The position numbers were made by a program, and so were the translations under genes. DNA of 64,000 bases, from the NCBI GenBank assembly GCA_963758365.1, contig CAVWVB010000001.1:868001-932000 (forward strand), in the 5' to 3' direction. This document shows positions 36,662 through 45,803 of this stretch, one piece after another (position 1 is the stretch's first letter; each line of letters begins with the position of its first letter). Below the pieces are notes generated by a model. The model was not told where the DNA came from. It did no database searches and worked only from the letters and a program-made list of their open reading frames with translations. The stretch comes from Dokdonella_A sp963758365. GTDB lineage: Bacteria > Pseudomonadota > Gammaproteobacteria > Xanthomonadales > Rhodanobacteraceae.

Positions 36662-37168
36662 TCAGCGGATGCCGACGCCGATGCCGATTCCGAAGTGCAC
36701 CTGTCCGTTGTCGTGCGGATAATTGGGCGGCCACAGGTGCAGCGCGTCTTTGCGCAACAGCGGATAGGTGTACTCGCGATCGTCGATGCGCCGCGTACGC
36801 GCGCCTTCGACGCGGCCGCGCACGCTGAGGAAGCGGCCCGCGGGAAAATCCAGCGGTTCGACGAAACCCGGCAGCTCGATCAGGAACCGACCCTGGGTCG
36901 GCGCGGCGGGATCGGGGCGCTGGCCGCGGCCCAGCGGGTACGCGACGACCTGCACTTCGGTGGTTTCGGCGAGATTGCGTACATCGAGGATCTTGCCGCC
37001 CCAGACGACGTCCGCATCCTGGAAGCGCTGCGGCGCATCGGCGACTTCGAGCGGCGTCGCGCTGGCGGCAGGCGCGTCCTTGAAAACCGGCGTCGCGCAG
37101 CCCGCGAGCAGCGCGAGAACCGCGCCGAGCAGGGTGCACGGCGCGCGCGGGAGCAGGGTTCGCTGCAT
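36662..37168 (-). CDS. slp: Slp family outer-membrane lipoprotein
   Basis: A 168-residue lipoprotein. ATG 37168 gives a proper lipoprotein signal (LGAVLALLAGCATP, lipidated Cys24). The Slp core is visible: VVWGGKILDVRNLAETTEVQVVAYPL, GRFLIELPGFVEPLDFPAGRFLSVRGRVEG and YPLLRKDALHLWPP. Slp proteins accumulate in starvation and acid stress in enterics; the exact function is unknown. It ends with a Gly/Ile-rich tail (HFGIGIGVGIR). Its gene follows the CPA2 antiporter gene on the same strand after 56 bases. Confidence 0.9.
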   Translation of the reverse strand: MQRTLLPRAPCTLLGAVLALLAGCATPVFKDAPAASATPLEVADAPQRFQDADVVWGGKILDVRNLAETTEVQVVAYPLGRGQRPDPAAPTQGRFLIELPGFVEPLDFPAGRFLSVRGRVEGARTRRIDDREYTYPLLRKDALHLWPPNYPHDNGQVHFGIGIGVGIR

Positions 37169-37224
37169 CGGTGGCTGCCTGGAAATCGGAACTGCCATTC
37201 TGCACGGTCCGCCGCGTCTGCGCG

Positions 37225-38421
37225 TCAATTTCGTTCAGCGTCCGCGGGGTCGGCCCTCGATTCCGCGAGCAGCACCGACAGCACGGGCGGGGTCACGATC
37301 GAGGTCAGCAGCGACATCGCGACAACGATCGCATAGATATCGTTGCTGAACACGCCCGCCGCGAGGCCGAGGCTTGCAATCACGACACCGACCTCGCCGC
37401 GTGGAACCATGCCGACCCCGACGATCAGCGCACCACGCCGGCCGAGCGAAAGCGCACCGACGAAACCGCCGGCGAGCTTGGAAACGATCGCGATCACGGT
37501 GACGATCGCGAGCGTCCAGATTGCCGCGCCGCTGCCGAACACGGACAGGTCGATCTTCGCTCCGGTGATCACGAAGAAGAAAGGCGTCAACAGCGCGAGC
37601 AGCGGTTTCATCTGGTGTTCGAGTTCGTCGCGCTGGTGCATCTCCGAGGCGATCATGCCGGCCAGGAATGCGCCGATGATCGCGGCCAGCCCGAACTCGG
37701 TGGACAGGTAGGCCAGGCCCAGGCAGATCGCGAGCGTAATCGTCAGCGGCGAGTGCGGATTGATCGGCCCGTCGAGCCAGTGCGCCTGCCTGCGCATCAC
37801 GCGCGTGCCGACCCACCCGATCACCGCCACGAAGCCGATGGCCTCCACGAGCACGAACAGCAGGCCGGCGACGTTGACTTCGCCGCCACCCTGCAGCGAG
37901 GTGACCACGCCGAGCAGCAGCATCGCGAGGATGTCGTCGATGACCGCGGCGCCGAGGATCACCCGGCTTTCGACGCGACCGAGCACGCCCAGTTCCTGCA
38001 GCACGCGCGCGGTGATGCCGGCCGAAGTCGCGACGAACGCGGCGGCGACGAACATCGACTTGATCCAGTCGAAGCCGCTGCCGTGCGCCCACAGCGCGCC
38101 GGCGACAAACGGCACGATTACGCCGAGCACGCCGACCAGGACGGCGCTGCGGCCGACCTTGCCGAGTTCCTCGAGCCGCGTTTCCAGGCCCACCGAGAAC
38201 AGCAGCAGCACCACGCCGATCTCCGCGAGCACTTCGAGCGGCGTGCCGATCGCGATCTGCTCCGGCACGATCCAGGCCAGCGCGGAAGGGCCGATCACGC
38301 AGCCGGCGACGATCTCGCCGACGACCGCAGGCAGACGGATGCGCTGGGCGGCCTCCGCGCCGATCTGCGCGGCGACGAACACGATGAACAGGGTCAGCAG
38401 GATGCCGCCGGCATGTTCCAT
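37225..38421 (-). CDS. CPA2 family cation/proton antiporter (KefB/NapA-like)
   Basis: A 398-residue inner-membrane protein with about twelve hydrophobic segments and no C-terminal TrkA/RCK domain. The start at 38421 (MEHAGGILLTLFIVFVAAQ) is the family position. Signature parts are RLPAVVGEIVAGCVIGPSAL, LLFSVGLETRLEEL and the ion-binding aspartate pair in GAAVIDDILAML. It probably exchanges Na+ or K+ for H+. The nhaD gene lies just upstream on the same strand, 159 bases away, so the two may act in related salt or pH responses. Confidence 0.92.
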   Translation of the reverse strand: MEHAGGILLTLFIVFVAAQIGAEAAQRIRLPAVVGEIVAGCVIGPSALAWIVPEQIAIGTPLEVLAEIGVVLLLFSVGLETRLEELGKVGRSAVLVGVLGVIVPFVAGALWAHGSGFDWIKSMFVAAAFVATSAGITARVLQELGVLGRVESRVILGAAVIDDILAMLLLGVVTSLQGGGEVNVAGLLFVLVEAIGFVAVIGWVGTRVMRRQAHWLDGPINPHSPLTITLAICLGLAYLSTEFGLAAIIGAFLAGMIASEMHQRDELEHQMKPLLALLTPFFFVITGAKIDLSVFGSGAAIWTLAIVTVIAIVSKLAGGFVGALSLGRRGALIVGVGMVPRGEVGVVIASLGLAAGVFSNDIYAIVVAMSLLTSIVTPPVLSVLLAESRADPADAERN

Positions 38422-38580
38422 GTCGTATGTGCTTCGGGAACCCGTGACGATCCTACACGAGCAGCGCCGATCCGCGCTCGTCCCTTGCGGGCCCACGAGA
38501 CTGCGATATGTCCTTCGATGCGGCCGCGCAGTGCGCGCCGCGGCGCGCCGGGTGCGAAACCGGCACGCGCGCGCGACCGG

Positions 38581-39981
38581 TCATCCGCCCGCCGCGGTGA
38601 AATGGTGTGCGTTCAACCACAGGTGCATCAGGATGCTCGCGACGTAGCCGAGCGCGATCACCAGGGTCCAGCGCAAGTGCGCGGTGAACGTGTAAAGGCC
38701 GCGTGACGCACCCATCAGCGCGACGCCGGCCGCCGAGCCGATCGACAACAGGCTGCCGCCGACGCCCGCGGTCAGGGTGACCAGCAGCCATTGGCCGTGG
38801 TCCATCGCCGGATCCATCTTCAGCACCGCGAACATGATCGGGATGTTGTCGACGATCGCCGAGAGCACGCCGACGCCCGCATTGGCCCAGGTGTAGCCGA
38901 AGCCGCCGTACAGCCAGTGCGAGGCAAGCTCCAGATAGCCGATCGCGGCGAGGCCGCCGACGCAGGCGAACACGCCGTAGAAGAACAGCAGCGTGTCCCA
39001 TTCCGCGTTGGCGATGATCTTGAAAATCGAATACCCGTGATCGCCGTCGTTGCCGTCGGCAAGCGCGTAGATGCGCTGGGTGCGTTCGATCTTCGAGGCG
39101 AGGATGTTGAGCAGCGCGAGTCCGGTCAGCATGCCGTAGGCCGCCGGCATGCCGAGCCACTGCCGGCCCGCGACGGTGATCGCGATCGTGACCGCAAACG
39201 TGACGCAGATGCCGATGCCACCGTGCTTCAGGCGCGCGTTGCACTCGGGCGCGACCGGGCGCCCCTTCGGCACCGCGAAATACATGCACACCGCCGGCAC
39301 CAGCCAGTTGACCAGCGAGGGCAGGAAGATCGCGAAGAATTCGGTGAACTCCACTTTCTGCGCCTGCCAGACCATCAGCGTGGTGATGTCTCCGAACGCG
39401 CTCCAGGCGCCTCCCGCGTTTGCCGCGACCACGAGGTTGACGAACGCGAGGGTGATGAAACGCGCGTTGCCCGCGCCGACCGCGAGGATCACCGCGGACA
39501 TGACCAGCGCGGTAGTCAGATTGTCGAGCACCGGCGACAGCACGAACGCGAGCGCTCCGGTGATCCAGAACAGCTGGCGGAACGAAAAGTTGCGCTTGAC
39601 CAGCTGCGCGCGCAACGCTTCGAACACGTTACGCTCGCCCATCGCGGTCACGTAGGTCATCGCGACGACGAGGAAGAAGAATACCTCCGCATATTCGATG
39701 AACATCTCCTCGAACAGGTGGCGCACGACCGGATTGCCGTCGTCGGTCGCGGTCCACCAGGCGAGCAGGCCCCAGATCAGCCCCGCGGCGAGCATGACCG
39801 GCTTGGATTTGGCGATATGGATGCGCTCTTCGGCGATGACCGCGGCATACGCGAGCAGGAACAGCGCGAGCGCGAGCCAGCCGACCGGATGCGTGGTCAG
39901 ATCGAAGCCAGGCGCCGCCTCCGCCGCGTGCACCGATGGCGTGAACGCGAGAAGGGCGAGCAGGCCGGTGATCAGTCGCAT
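38581..39981 (-). CDS. nhaD: Na+/H+ antiporter NhaD
   Basis: A 466-residue polytopic protein with a cleavable-looking signal sequence (LLALLAFTPSVHAAEA), a known feature of NhaD. Family marks include AVIAEERIHIAKSKPVMLAAGLIWG, LSPVLDNLTTALVMSAV, NAGGAWSAFGDITTLMVWQ and GVLSAIVDNIPIMFAVL. NhaD expels sodium or lithium in exchange for protons at alkaline pH. It lies divergent from the wax ester synthase gene and upstream of a second antiporter on the same strand. Confidence 0.94.
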   Translation of the reverse strand: MRLITGLLALLAFTPSVHAAEAAPGFDLTTHPVGWLALALFLLAYAAVIAEERIHIAKSKPVMLAAGLIWGLLAWWTATDDGNPVVRHLFEEMFIEYAEVFFFLVVAMTYVTAMGERNVFEALRAQLVKRNFSFRQLFWITGALAFVLSPVLDNLTTALVMSAVILAVGAGNARFITLAFVNLVVAANAGGAWSAFGDITTLMVWQAQKVEFTEFFAIFLPSLVNWLVPAVCMYFAVPKGRPVAPECNARLKHGGIGICVTFAVTIAITVAGRQWLGMPAAYGMLTGLALLNILASKIERTQRIYALADGNDGDHGYSIFKIIANAEWDTLLFFYGVFACVGGLAAIGYLELASHWLYGGFGYTWANAGVGVLSAIVDNIPIMFAVLKMDPAMDHGQWLLVTLTAGVGGSLLSIGSAAGVALMGASRGLYTFTAHLRWTLVIALGYVASILMHLWLNAHHFTAAGG

Positions 39982-40202
39982 TCGGGAGTCCTGGGTGTCG
40001 GCGGGTCCATGGAGGGTAGCAGGGGCCGCGCGCCCGTAGCAGTCCTTCGAGCGCCATGCAGCAGTGGCCTGCACGCAAGCAAGCGTGGGGGACGTTGCGT
40101 TTTTACGGTGCAGTCGGGATGCTAGCGCGCACGCGTGCCGCTTTGGCACGTGCAGGCGGGAGGGCGGCAGTGCTCGACGGACTCAGCGGCGCGCGGGAGG
40201 CC

Positions 40203-41717
40203 ATGTCGAAGGTCGACACGGCCTGGTTGCGCATGGAGCGGCCGACCAATCGCATGATGATCACCGGCGTGCTGATGTTCGCCGGCGCGCTCGACGTGCG
40301 CAGGATCAAGGCATTGCTCGGCGAGCGCTTCCTCGCCTACCGGCGCTTCCGCCAGCGCGCGGTGATGACCGCAAACGGAGCCTACTGGCAGGTCGACACG
40401 GATTTCGATCTGGACTGGCATGTACGCGTCGCGGCGCTGCCGGGTCCGGCAGGCAAGCCGGAACTGGAGGCGTTCGTGAGCGAACTGGCCTCTTCGCCGC
40501 TGGACGTGTCGCGGCCGCTCTGGCAGTTCCACGTCATGGAAAACTATCGGCCCGACGGGCAGGCCGTCGGCGGCGTGCTGATCGGGCGCATCCACCACTG
40601 CTATGCGGATGGTCTGGCCCTGGTCCAGGTGCTGCTGTCGCTGACCGATACCGCGCCGCAGCCCGAGGCCCACGCCGAGCTCGCGAAGACCTGGCTCAAG
40701 CGCGATCGCGGCAGCGTGCTCGAGCGGCTGGTCGAGCCGATGCAGGGCGGACTGCAGAAGATGCTCGGTGCCGGTGAAAAGACCTGGGCCAAGCTCGCGC
40801 AGATGATCGCCGATCCCGCGGTTGCGGCCGAATTCGCGCACGAGGGCAGCGAGATCACCCGCGAGCTCGGCATCGCATTGACCCTCGCGGACGATCCGCC
40901 GACCGCGCTCAAGGGCCGTCTCGGCGTGGCCAAGCGTGTGGCCTGGGCCGAGCCGCTGCCGCTCGGCGAGGTCAAGACGCTCGGCAAGGCGCTCGGCTGC
41001 ACGGTCAACGACGTGCTTCTCGCGTGCGCTGCGGGCGCGATTCGCGGCTATCTGCGCAGCTTCGGCGAGGACGTCGACGGGCTCACGATCCGCGCGACCG
41101 TGCCGGTCAACCTGCGTCCGCTCGAACACGCGCGCAAGCTCGGCAATCATTTCGGTCTGGTGTTTCTCGACCTGCCGATCGGCGAGCCGAACCCGCTGCG
41201 CCGGCTCGAACGCGTAGCCGCGTGCATGCGCGAACTCAAGGGGCGCCGCCAGGCGATCGTCGCGTTCGGGTTGCTCGCCGCACTCGGCATGGCGCCGGCC
41301 GCGCTGCAGCAGCCGGCGCTCGAGTTGTTCAGTCGCAAGGCCAGCGCGGTCGCGACCAACGTGCCGGGTCCGCAGCAGCCGTTGTTCATGACCGGCGTCG
41401 AGGTGCGCGAGCTGATGTTCTGGGTCCCGCAGACCGGTTCGATCGGACTCGGCATTTCGATCATCAGCTACAACGGCCGGGTGCATTTCGGCGTGGTCGG
41501 AGACAGCAAGCGCGTGCGCGACCCCGACGCGATCGTGCAGCGCTTCGCCGGCGAGTTCGAGAAGCTGCTGATGATTGCGCTGATGGAAGACTGGGACGAG
41601 GAGATCGGTGCGGCGGATGCGGCGGCTACGCTGAATCGCCACATCGGTGTGCGGGGCCGGAAAACCGTGGAATCGGCGGGAACCGGGGAAGTGAGACGAC
41701 GCGGCAGGTCGCGGTGA
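40203..41717 (+). CDS. Wax ester synthase/diacylglycerol acyltransferase (WS/DGAT)
   Basis: A 504-residue acyltransferase of the bacterial WS/DGAT family. The active site HHxxxDG is intact at His131-His132 to Asp136-Gly137 (GRIHHCYADGLAL); other marks are AWLRMERPTNRMMI near the start, VNDVLLACAAGAIRGYL, PVNLRPLEHARKLGNHFG and ATNVPGPQQPLFM. It joins fatty acyl-CoA to alcohols or diacylglycerol to make storage wax esters or triacylglycerol at the membrane. ATG 40203 (MSKVDTAWLRM) is the family position, though GGGAGG is very close to it and upstream in-frame starts exist. Confidence 0.93.
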   Translation: MSKVDTAWLRMERPTNRMMITGVLMFAGALDVRRIKALLGERFLAYRRFRQRAVMTANGAYWQVDTDFDLDWHVRVAALPGPAGKPELEAFVSELASSPLDVSRPLWQFHVMENYRPDGQAVGGVLIGRIHHCYADGLALVQVLLSLTDTAPQPEAHAELAKTWLKRDRGSVLERLVEPMQGGLQKMLGAGEKTWAKLAQMIADPAVAAEFAHEGSEITRELGIALTLADDPPTALKGRLGVAKRVAWAEPLPLGEVKTLGKALGCTVNDVLLACAAGAIRGYLRSFGEDVDGLTIRATVPVNLRPLEHARKLGNHFGLVFLDLPIGEPNPLRRLERVAACMRELKGRRQAIVAFGLLAALGMAPAALQQPALELFSRKASAVATNVPGPQQPLFMTGVEVRELMFWVPQTGSIGLGISIISYNGRVHFGVVGDSKRVRDPDAIVQRFAGEFEKLLMIALMEDWDEEIGAADAAATLNRHIGVRGRKTVESAGTGEVRRRGRSR

Positions 41718-41978
41718 GGAAGGAACCTCGCCGCCTCGAAATTCACGATGGCGGGACGCCGGCTCGTCGACGGCGTGCGTCCGCGATTCCGGAAGTCGAT
41801 ACGCAGCCTGATTCTCACGAGACGCGAGGACCGGAGCGCAGGGCGTGATGCAGCGCACGAACGCGAACGACGCGGCGGGCCGTCCTTACCGAAGTTTGCA
41901 TGGGGTGCGTTCATCGTTGCGCTCGTAGCTTCTGCAGCGTCATCGATGCATGACGCTTCATGAACGGAGGTAACAGCT

Positions 41979-42299
41979 ATGCATGCGCGCAACAAGATCC
42001 TGCTGATCGGTCTCGCCGTCGCGACGCTCGGCGGCGGCGCCGTGTTCCCTGCACCCGCCCAGGCGCGTGCGACCGTTGTCTTTGCGGTGACCGCGCCGCC
42101 GCCGCTGCGCCGCGAACTCGTGCCGAAACCGCGCCGTGGCCATGTCTGGGCGCCGGGCCACTGGGTCTGGGCTCGCGGGCACTACGTCTGGCGTAGTGGC
42201 ACCTGGCTGAGGGCCCGACGTGGCTATGTCTATGTCGCGCCGCGCTGGGACCGCGATGGCGATCGCTGGCGCTACCACGAGGGCCGCTGGTCGCATTGA
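41979..42299 (+). CDS. Exported WXXGXW-repeat (YXWXXG) protein
   Basis: A 106-residue protein with a signal peptide (about residues 1-29, ending APAQA). The mature part is dominated by aromatic repeats of the form PGHWVWARGHYVWRSGTW, then RWDRDGDRWRYHEGRWSH, matching the BcpO-related WXXGXW repeat family. Role unknown; the repeats are thought to form an extracytoplasmic beta structure. A strong ribosome-binding site, GGAGGT, lies about nine bases before ATG 41979. Confidence 0.85.
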   Translation: MHARNKILLIGLAVATLGGGAVFPAPAQARATVVFAVTAPPPLRRELVPKPRRGHVWAPGHWVWARGHYVWRSGTWLRARRGYVYVAPRWDRDGDRWRYHEGRWSH

Positions 42300-42633
42300 G
42301 CGGTCAAATCCGCCCGAAGACCGTGCGAAGGCTCGCCGCGAGCGGGCCTTCGCTTTCGATCGCGATCGCGGTCGCGGCTTCGATCCACGGGTGCCGGACC
42401 CACCGGAGCGTGATTCCTGCACCCTGGCAAAACTCCGTCCCGGACGCGGGTAGGGGCGGTGCGCGCGCGCGTCAGAACGATTCGACCGGGCCGATGTCCA
42501 AGCCTCGGCTCGATCGGTGGTCAAGGCAGGTCCATGCGCCGGACCCGCGATCGGGACTCCACGCGACCCGTTCGCGCCGCCGCGCGAATCCGCGCCGCGC
42601 GAGGCCACCCGATTGGCTCACCGGCGTCCGCGC
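42300..42633. other. Gap of 334 bases after the WXXGXW gene
   Basis: No convincing gene. Near its left end GCGAAGGC (42325-42332) pairs with GCCTTCGC (42346-42353) and is followed by TTTC, a possible weak terminator. The rest is GC-rich with no clear promoter; the open frame that extends the next gene upstream to 42517 has no conserved look. Confidence 0.4.
42325..42356 (+). terminator. Possible weak terminator of the WXXGXW gene
   Basis: An 8-bp stem GCGAAGGC/GCCTTCGC with a 13-base loop that can itself pair partly (TCGC/GCGA), followed by three T residues. It lies 26 bases after the stop codon at 42299. The short T run makes it weak. Confidence 0.4.
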
Positions 42634-42966
42634 ATGACCCCTGACCGCAATCTTTCCCCGAGCATCCATCGCGACGAGTTGCTCGGGCTGCTGTCGAATT
42701 CGGCGACCCTGGCCGGACTTTCGATCACCGTGGTCGCGCTCATGAACACATTCGACAAGAGCCGCGCCGACGTGTCCATCGTCGACGACATGTTCGCGGT
42801 CGCCGGCGCCGCGTTTCTGCTCTGCGTGTACCTCGCGTTCTGGGCCCTGCGCTCGCGCATGCGGACCGTGTCGATCCTGCTCAGCCGCGTGGTCGACGTG
42901 GTATTCCTGGTCGCGCTGACAGGCATGACCGCGGCCGCGTTCATCATGATCTACACGGTCTGGTAG
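42634..42966 (+). CDS. Small three-helix membrane protein, unknown function
   Basis: A 110-residue protein starting MTPDRNLSPSIHRDELLGLLSNSATLAGLSITVVALMN. Three hydrophobic helices are visible (about residues 21-37, 50-69 and 84-107). The N-terminal part before helix 1 is polar. I do not recognise a named family, although the LLSNSATLAGLSITVV pattern looks like small DUF membrane proteins found widely. No clear ribosome-binding site precedes ATG 42634, so the start is tentative. Confidence 0.6.
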   Translation: MTPDRNLSPSIHRDELLGLLSNSATLAGLSITVVALMNTFDKSRADVSIVDDMFAVAGAAFLLCVYLAFWALRSRMRTVSILLSRVVDVVFLVALTGMTAAAFIMIYTVW

Positions 42967-43084
42967 CAAGGCAGCCTGGGCGAGTTCGAAGCCCGGCGCG
43001 CGGAGTTTCAAACGGTGTAGTGTCGGGTGGAACCGGCCGGCTGCCGCCCGCGCGCGGCCACTCCATCGAAGACCGGATGCCAGC

Positions 43085-44008
43085 ATGTCGACAGACCGTG
43101 AAATGCATTGGCCCGCGCTGCCGTACGAGGCCTGGAAGGACACCTATGCGACCTTGCACCTGTGGATGCAGGTCGTCGGCAAGATTGCTCTCGCGTGTGC
43201 GCCGCCGCTCAACCACTGCTGGGCGATCGCCCTGCATGTCACTGCGCGCGGACTCGCGACGCGCACGCTGCCGTTTGCGTCGCGTGCGTTCGTGATCGAT
43301 TTCGATTTCATCGATCACGAACTCGCAGTCCGCACCACCGATGGCGACCAGCGCGTGCTGCCGCTGCGCGCGCAGACCGTGGCCGACTTCCACCGCATGC
43401 TGATCGGCGCGATGCATGAACTCGGTCTGCCGGTCACGATCTGGCCGGTTGCAGTCGAACTGCCATTGCCGATACGCCTGGATCGGGACACGCGGCATCG
43501 TTCCTACGATGCCGGATATGCGAACCGGTTCTGGCGCATTCTCGTCCAGGTCGAGCGCGTGTTCACCGAATCGCAATGCGCGTTCGTCGGCAAATCCAGC
43601 CCGGTGCACTTTTTCTGGGGCAGTTTCGACCTCGCGGTGACGCGGTTTTCGGGGCGGCTCGCGCCGCCGCGCGAAGGGCCGGCATTCGTGCGCGACGCCT
43701 ACTCGCACGAGGTCATCAGTCACGGATTCTGGCCCGGCAGCGGATCCGTGCTCGAACCCGCGTTCTATGCGTACGCGGTGCCGGAACCGTCCGCATTCAC
43801 GGATGCGGACGTCGCGCCGGCCGCGGCACGCTATCAGCGCGATCTCGGGGAATTCATTCTTCCCTACGCGGCGGTCCGCCGCAGCGCTTCGCCGGACCAC
43901 GAGATCCGCGCGTTCATCGAAAGCACGTACGCACGCGCGGCCGATCTCGGCGCGTGGCCGCGCAGCACGCTCGAACGTGCTCGGCGCGCGAGCCCGGATA
44001 GTTCATGA
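43085..44008 (+). CDS. DUF5996 family protein
   Basis: A 307-residue soluble protein beginning MSTDREMHWPALPYEAWKDTYATLHLWMQVVGKIALA, the DUF5996 opening, followed by FDFIDHELAVRTTDGD, RSYDAGYANRFWRILVQVERVF and the conserved FFWGSFDLAVTRFSGR, then SHEVISHGFWPGSG. Function of the family is unknown. It has no signal peptide or membrane segment. It converges with the aldehyde dehydrogenase gene, whose stop lies 66 bases away on the other strand. Confidence 0.87.
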   Translation: MSTDREMHWPALPYEAWKDTYATLHLWMQVVGKIALACAPPLNHCWAIALHVTARGLATRTLPFASRAFVIDFDFIDHELAVRTTDGDQRVLPLRAQTVADFHRMLIGAMHELGLPVTIWPVAVELPLPIRLDRDTRHRSYDAGYANRFWRILVQVERVFTESQCAFVGKSSPVHFFWGSFDLAVTRFSGRLAPPREGPAFVRDAYSHEVISHGFWPGSGSVLEPAFYAYAVPEPSAFTDADVAPAAARYQRDLGEFILPYAAVRRSASPDHEIRAFIESTYARAADLGAWPRSTLERARRASPDSS

Positions 44009-44073
44009 GGACACCGGAAAAACGCATTCGTTGAACGCGAGTGACGGACCGGCGCGTCACCTGCGCGTTTCGC

Positions 44074-45510
44074 TCAGACCGTGCGCAGCACCATCAGGCG
44101 CTGCTCGGTCATGTCGGCGATCGCGTAGCGGATGCCTTCGCGGCCGAGACCCGAGCGCTTGATGCCGCCGTAGGGCATGTTGTCGACGCGGAAGCTCGGG
44201 ATATCGTTGACGATCACGCCGCCCTGTTCGAGTTCGTCCCACGCGCGCATCGCGTGATCGAGATTGGCCGTGAAGATGCCGGCCTGCAGGCCGTATGCGG
44301 ACGCGTTGATCGCGGCAAGTGCGTCGTCGAGGCGCTTGAACTTCGCGAGCACGGTGACCGGGCCGAACGCTTCCTCGGCGTTGATCCTGGCATCGACCGG
44401 AACGTTTTCGAGCACGCTGGCCTCGAGCATGTTGCCGCTGCGGCCGCCTCCGCAGAGCAGCTTCGCGCCGGCCTTGCGCGCCTCGGCGATCCAGGACTCG
44501 AGGCGTCTGGCCGCGTCCTCGTCGATCAGCGGCCCGAGAAACGTGTCGCGCTTCTTCGGGTCGCCGGCCTTGAGCTTGCGGGTCGCGGCGACGAATCGCC
44601 TGCGTACCGCGTCGTACAGCGATTCGTGGACGAACACGCGCTGCACCTTGATGCAACTCTGGCCCGACTGGTAGTAGCTGCCGAACACGAGCCGCTCGAT
44701 CACGTAGTCGAGCCGCGGCTTCTGGTCCGCATCGACGATCGCTGCCGCGTTGCCGCCGAGTTCGAGCACGACCTTCTTGCGACCGGCCCTGGCCTTGAGA
44801 TCCCAGCCGATCTGGCCGCCGGTGAACGAGAGCAGCTTCAGACGTTCGTCGCTGACCAGCGCTGCGGCGTCCTCGACCTGGCACGGCAGGATCGAGAACG
44901 CGCCCTTGGGCAGCTCGGTTTCGGCAAGGATTCCGCCGATGATCAGTGCGCCCAGCGGCGTCTTCCCGGCCGGCTTGAGCACGAACGGACAGCCGGCCGC
45001 GATCGCGGGCGCGACCTTGTGCGCGACCAGGTTGAGCGGGAAGTTGAACGGCGTGATGAACGAGCACGCGCCGAGCGGCACGCGCTGCACGAAGCCGCGA
45101 TAGCCCTTGGCGCGCCTGGATATCTCGAGGTTGATGATTTCGCCGTCGATGCGTACGGCTTCCTCGGCGGCGACCTTGAACGTGTCGATCAGGCGCGTGA
45201 CTTCGCCTTCGGCGTCGCCGATCGGCTTGCCGGCCTCGATGCACAGTGCCATCGCGAGGTCGTCGAAGCGCTCGCGGAAGCGTGTGACGCAATGTTCGAG
45301 TGCGGCCTGGCGCGCGTAGGGCGGCAGCTTGCGCATCGGCGCCTCGGCCTTGTGCGCGGCGGCGATCGCCCGGTCGACGGTCTTGGCGTCGGCGCGCGCG
45401 ACCCGCGTGGCGACTTTGCCCGAGTACTTGTCGCGCACTTCGAGCGCGGCGTTCGGCTGCGCGGGCCGGTTGGCGAGGTAGTACGGATAGCGGTCCTCGA
45501 GCATGTTCAT
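44074..45510 (-). CDS. NAD(P)-dependent aldehyde dehydrogenase (GapN/lactaldehyde dehydrogenase-like)
   Basis: A 478-residue ALDH superfamily enzyme. Catalytic residues are in place: Glu250 in LELGGN and Cys286 in SGQSCIKVQRVFV; the NAD(P) site shows SFTGGQIGWDLK, and TPFNFPLNL holds the conserved asparagine. The KxxAGRKKVVLELGGN version resembles non-phosphorylating GAPDH, lactaldehyde and phosphonoacetaldehyde dehydrogenases, so the substrate is open. Starts at ATG 45510 and ATG 45504 are both possible; the AGGG ribosome-binding site fits the second slightly better. It is a single-gene unit. Confidence 0.92.
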   Translation of the reverse strand: MNMLEDRYPYYLANRPAQPNAALEVRDKYSGKVATRVARADAKTVDRAIAAAHKAEAPMRKLPPYARQAALEHCVTRFRERFDDLAMALCIEAGKPIGDAEGEVTRLIDTFKVAAEEAVRIDGEIINLEISRRAKGYRGFVQRVPLGACSFITPFNFPLNLVAHKVAPAIAAGCPFVLKPAGKTPLGALIIGGILAETELPKGAFSILPCQVEDAAALVSDERLKLLSFTGGQIGWDLKARAGRKKVVLELGGNAAAIVDADQKPRLDYVIERLVFGSYYQSGQSCIKVQRVFVHESLYDAVRRRFVAATRKLKAGDPKKRDTFLGPLIDEDAARRLESWIAEARKAGAKLLCGGGRSGNMLEASVLENVPVDARINAEEAFGPVTVLAKFKRLDDALAAINASAYGLQAGIFTANLDHAMRAWDELEQGGVIVNDIPSFRVDNMPYGGIKRSGLGREGIRYAIADMTEQRLMVLRTV

Positions 45511-45803
45511 GTCCCTGCGATCATCGTTCGATTCGCCGACTGTACCGCGTCGATCGCGCATCCCGGCTGAATCGCGGAGCCATGTGGCGCACCGTTCGCC
45601 GGCTGCGCACGCGCGACGCGCATCCCGCGCACATGCAGCGCAGGCCCGCGACCAACCTGCCGTCACCTGCATGGGCGAGCCGCATGCGGCGTTCGCTGAA
45701 TTGCGCGGGAAGATCGGGAAACCGGATCCCGCCGTGCATCGGGTTCCGACCGCGCTCGCGAGGTGACTTCGTGGCGCGGATCGGGAAACGGCGCGGCTTG
45801 CGC

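Noticed and set aside
41748..41963. A 71-codon open frame after the WS/DGAT gene.
   Set aside because: Very Arg-rich with no motif; it has no ribosome-binding site and the strong GGAGGT nearby belongs to the gene at 41979.
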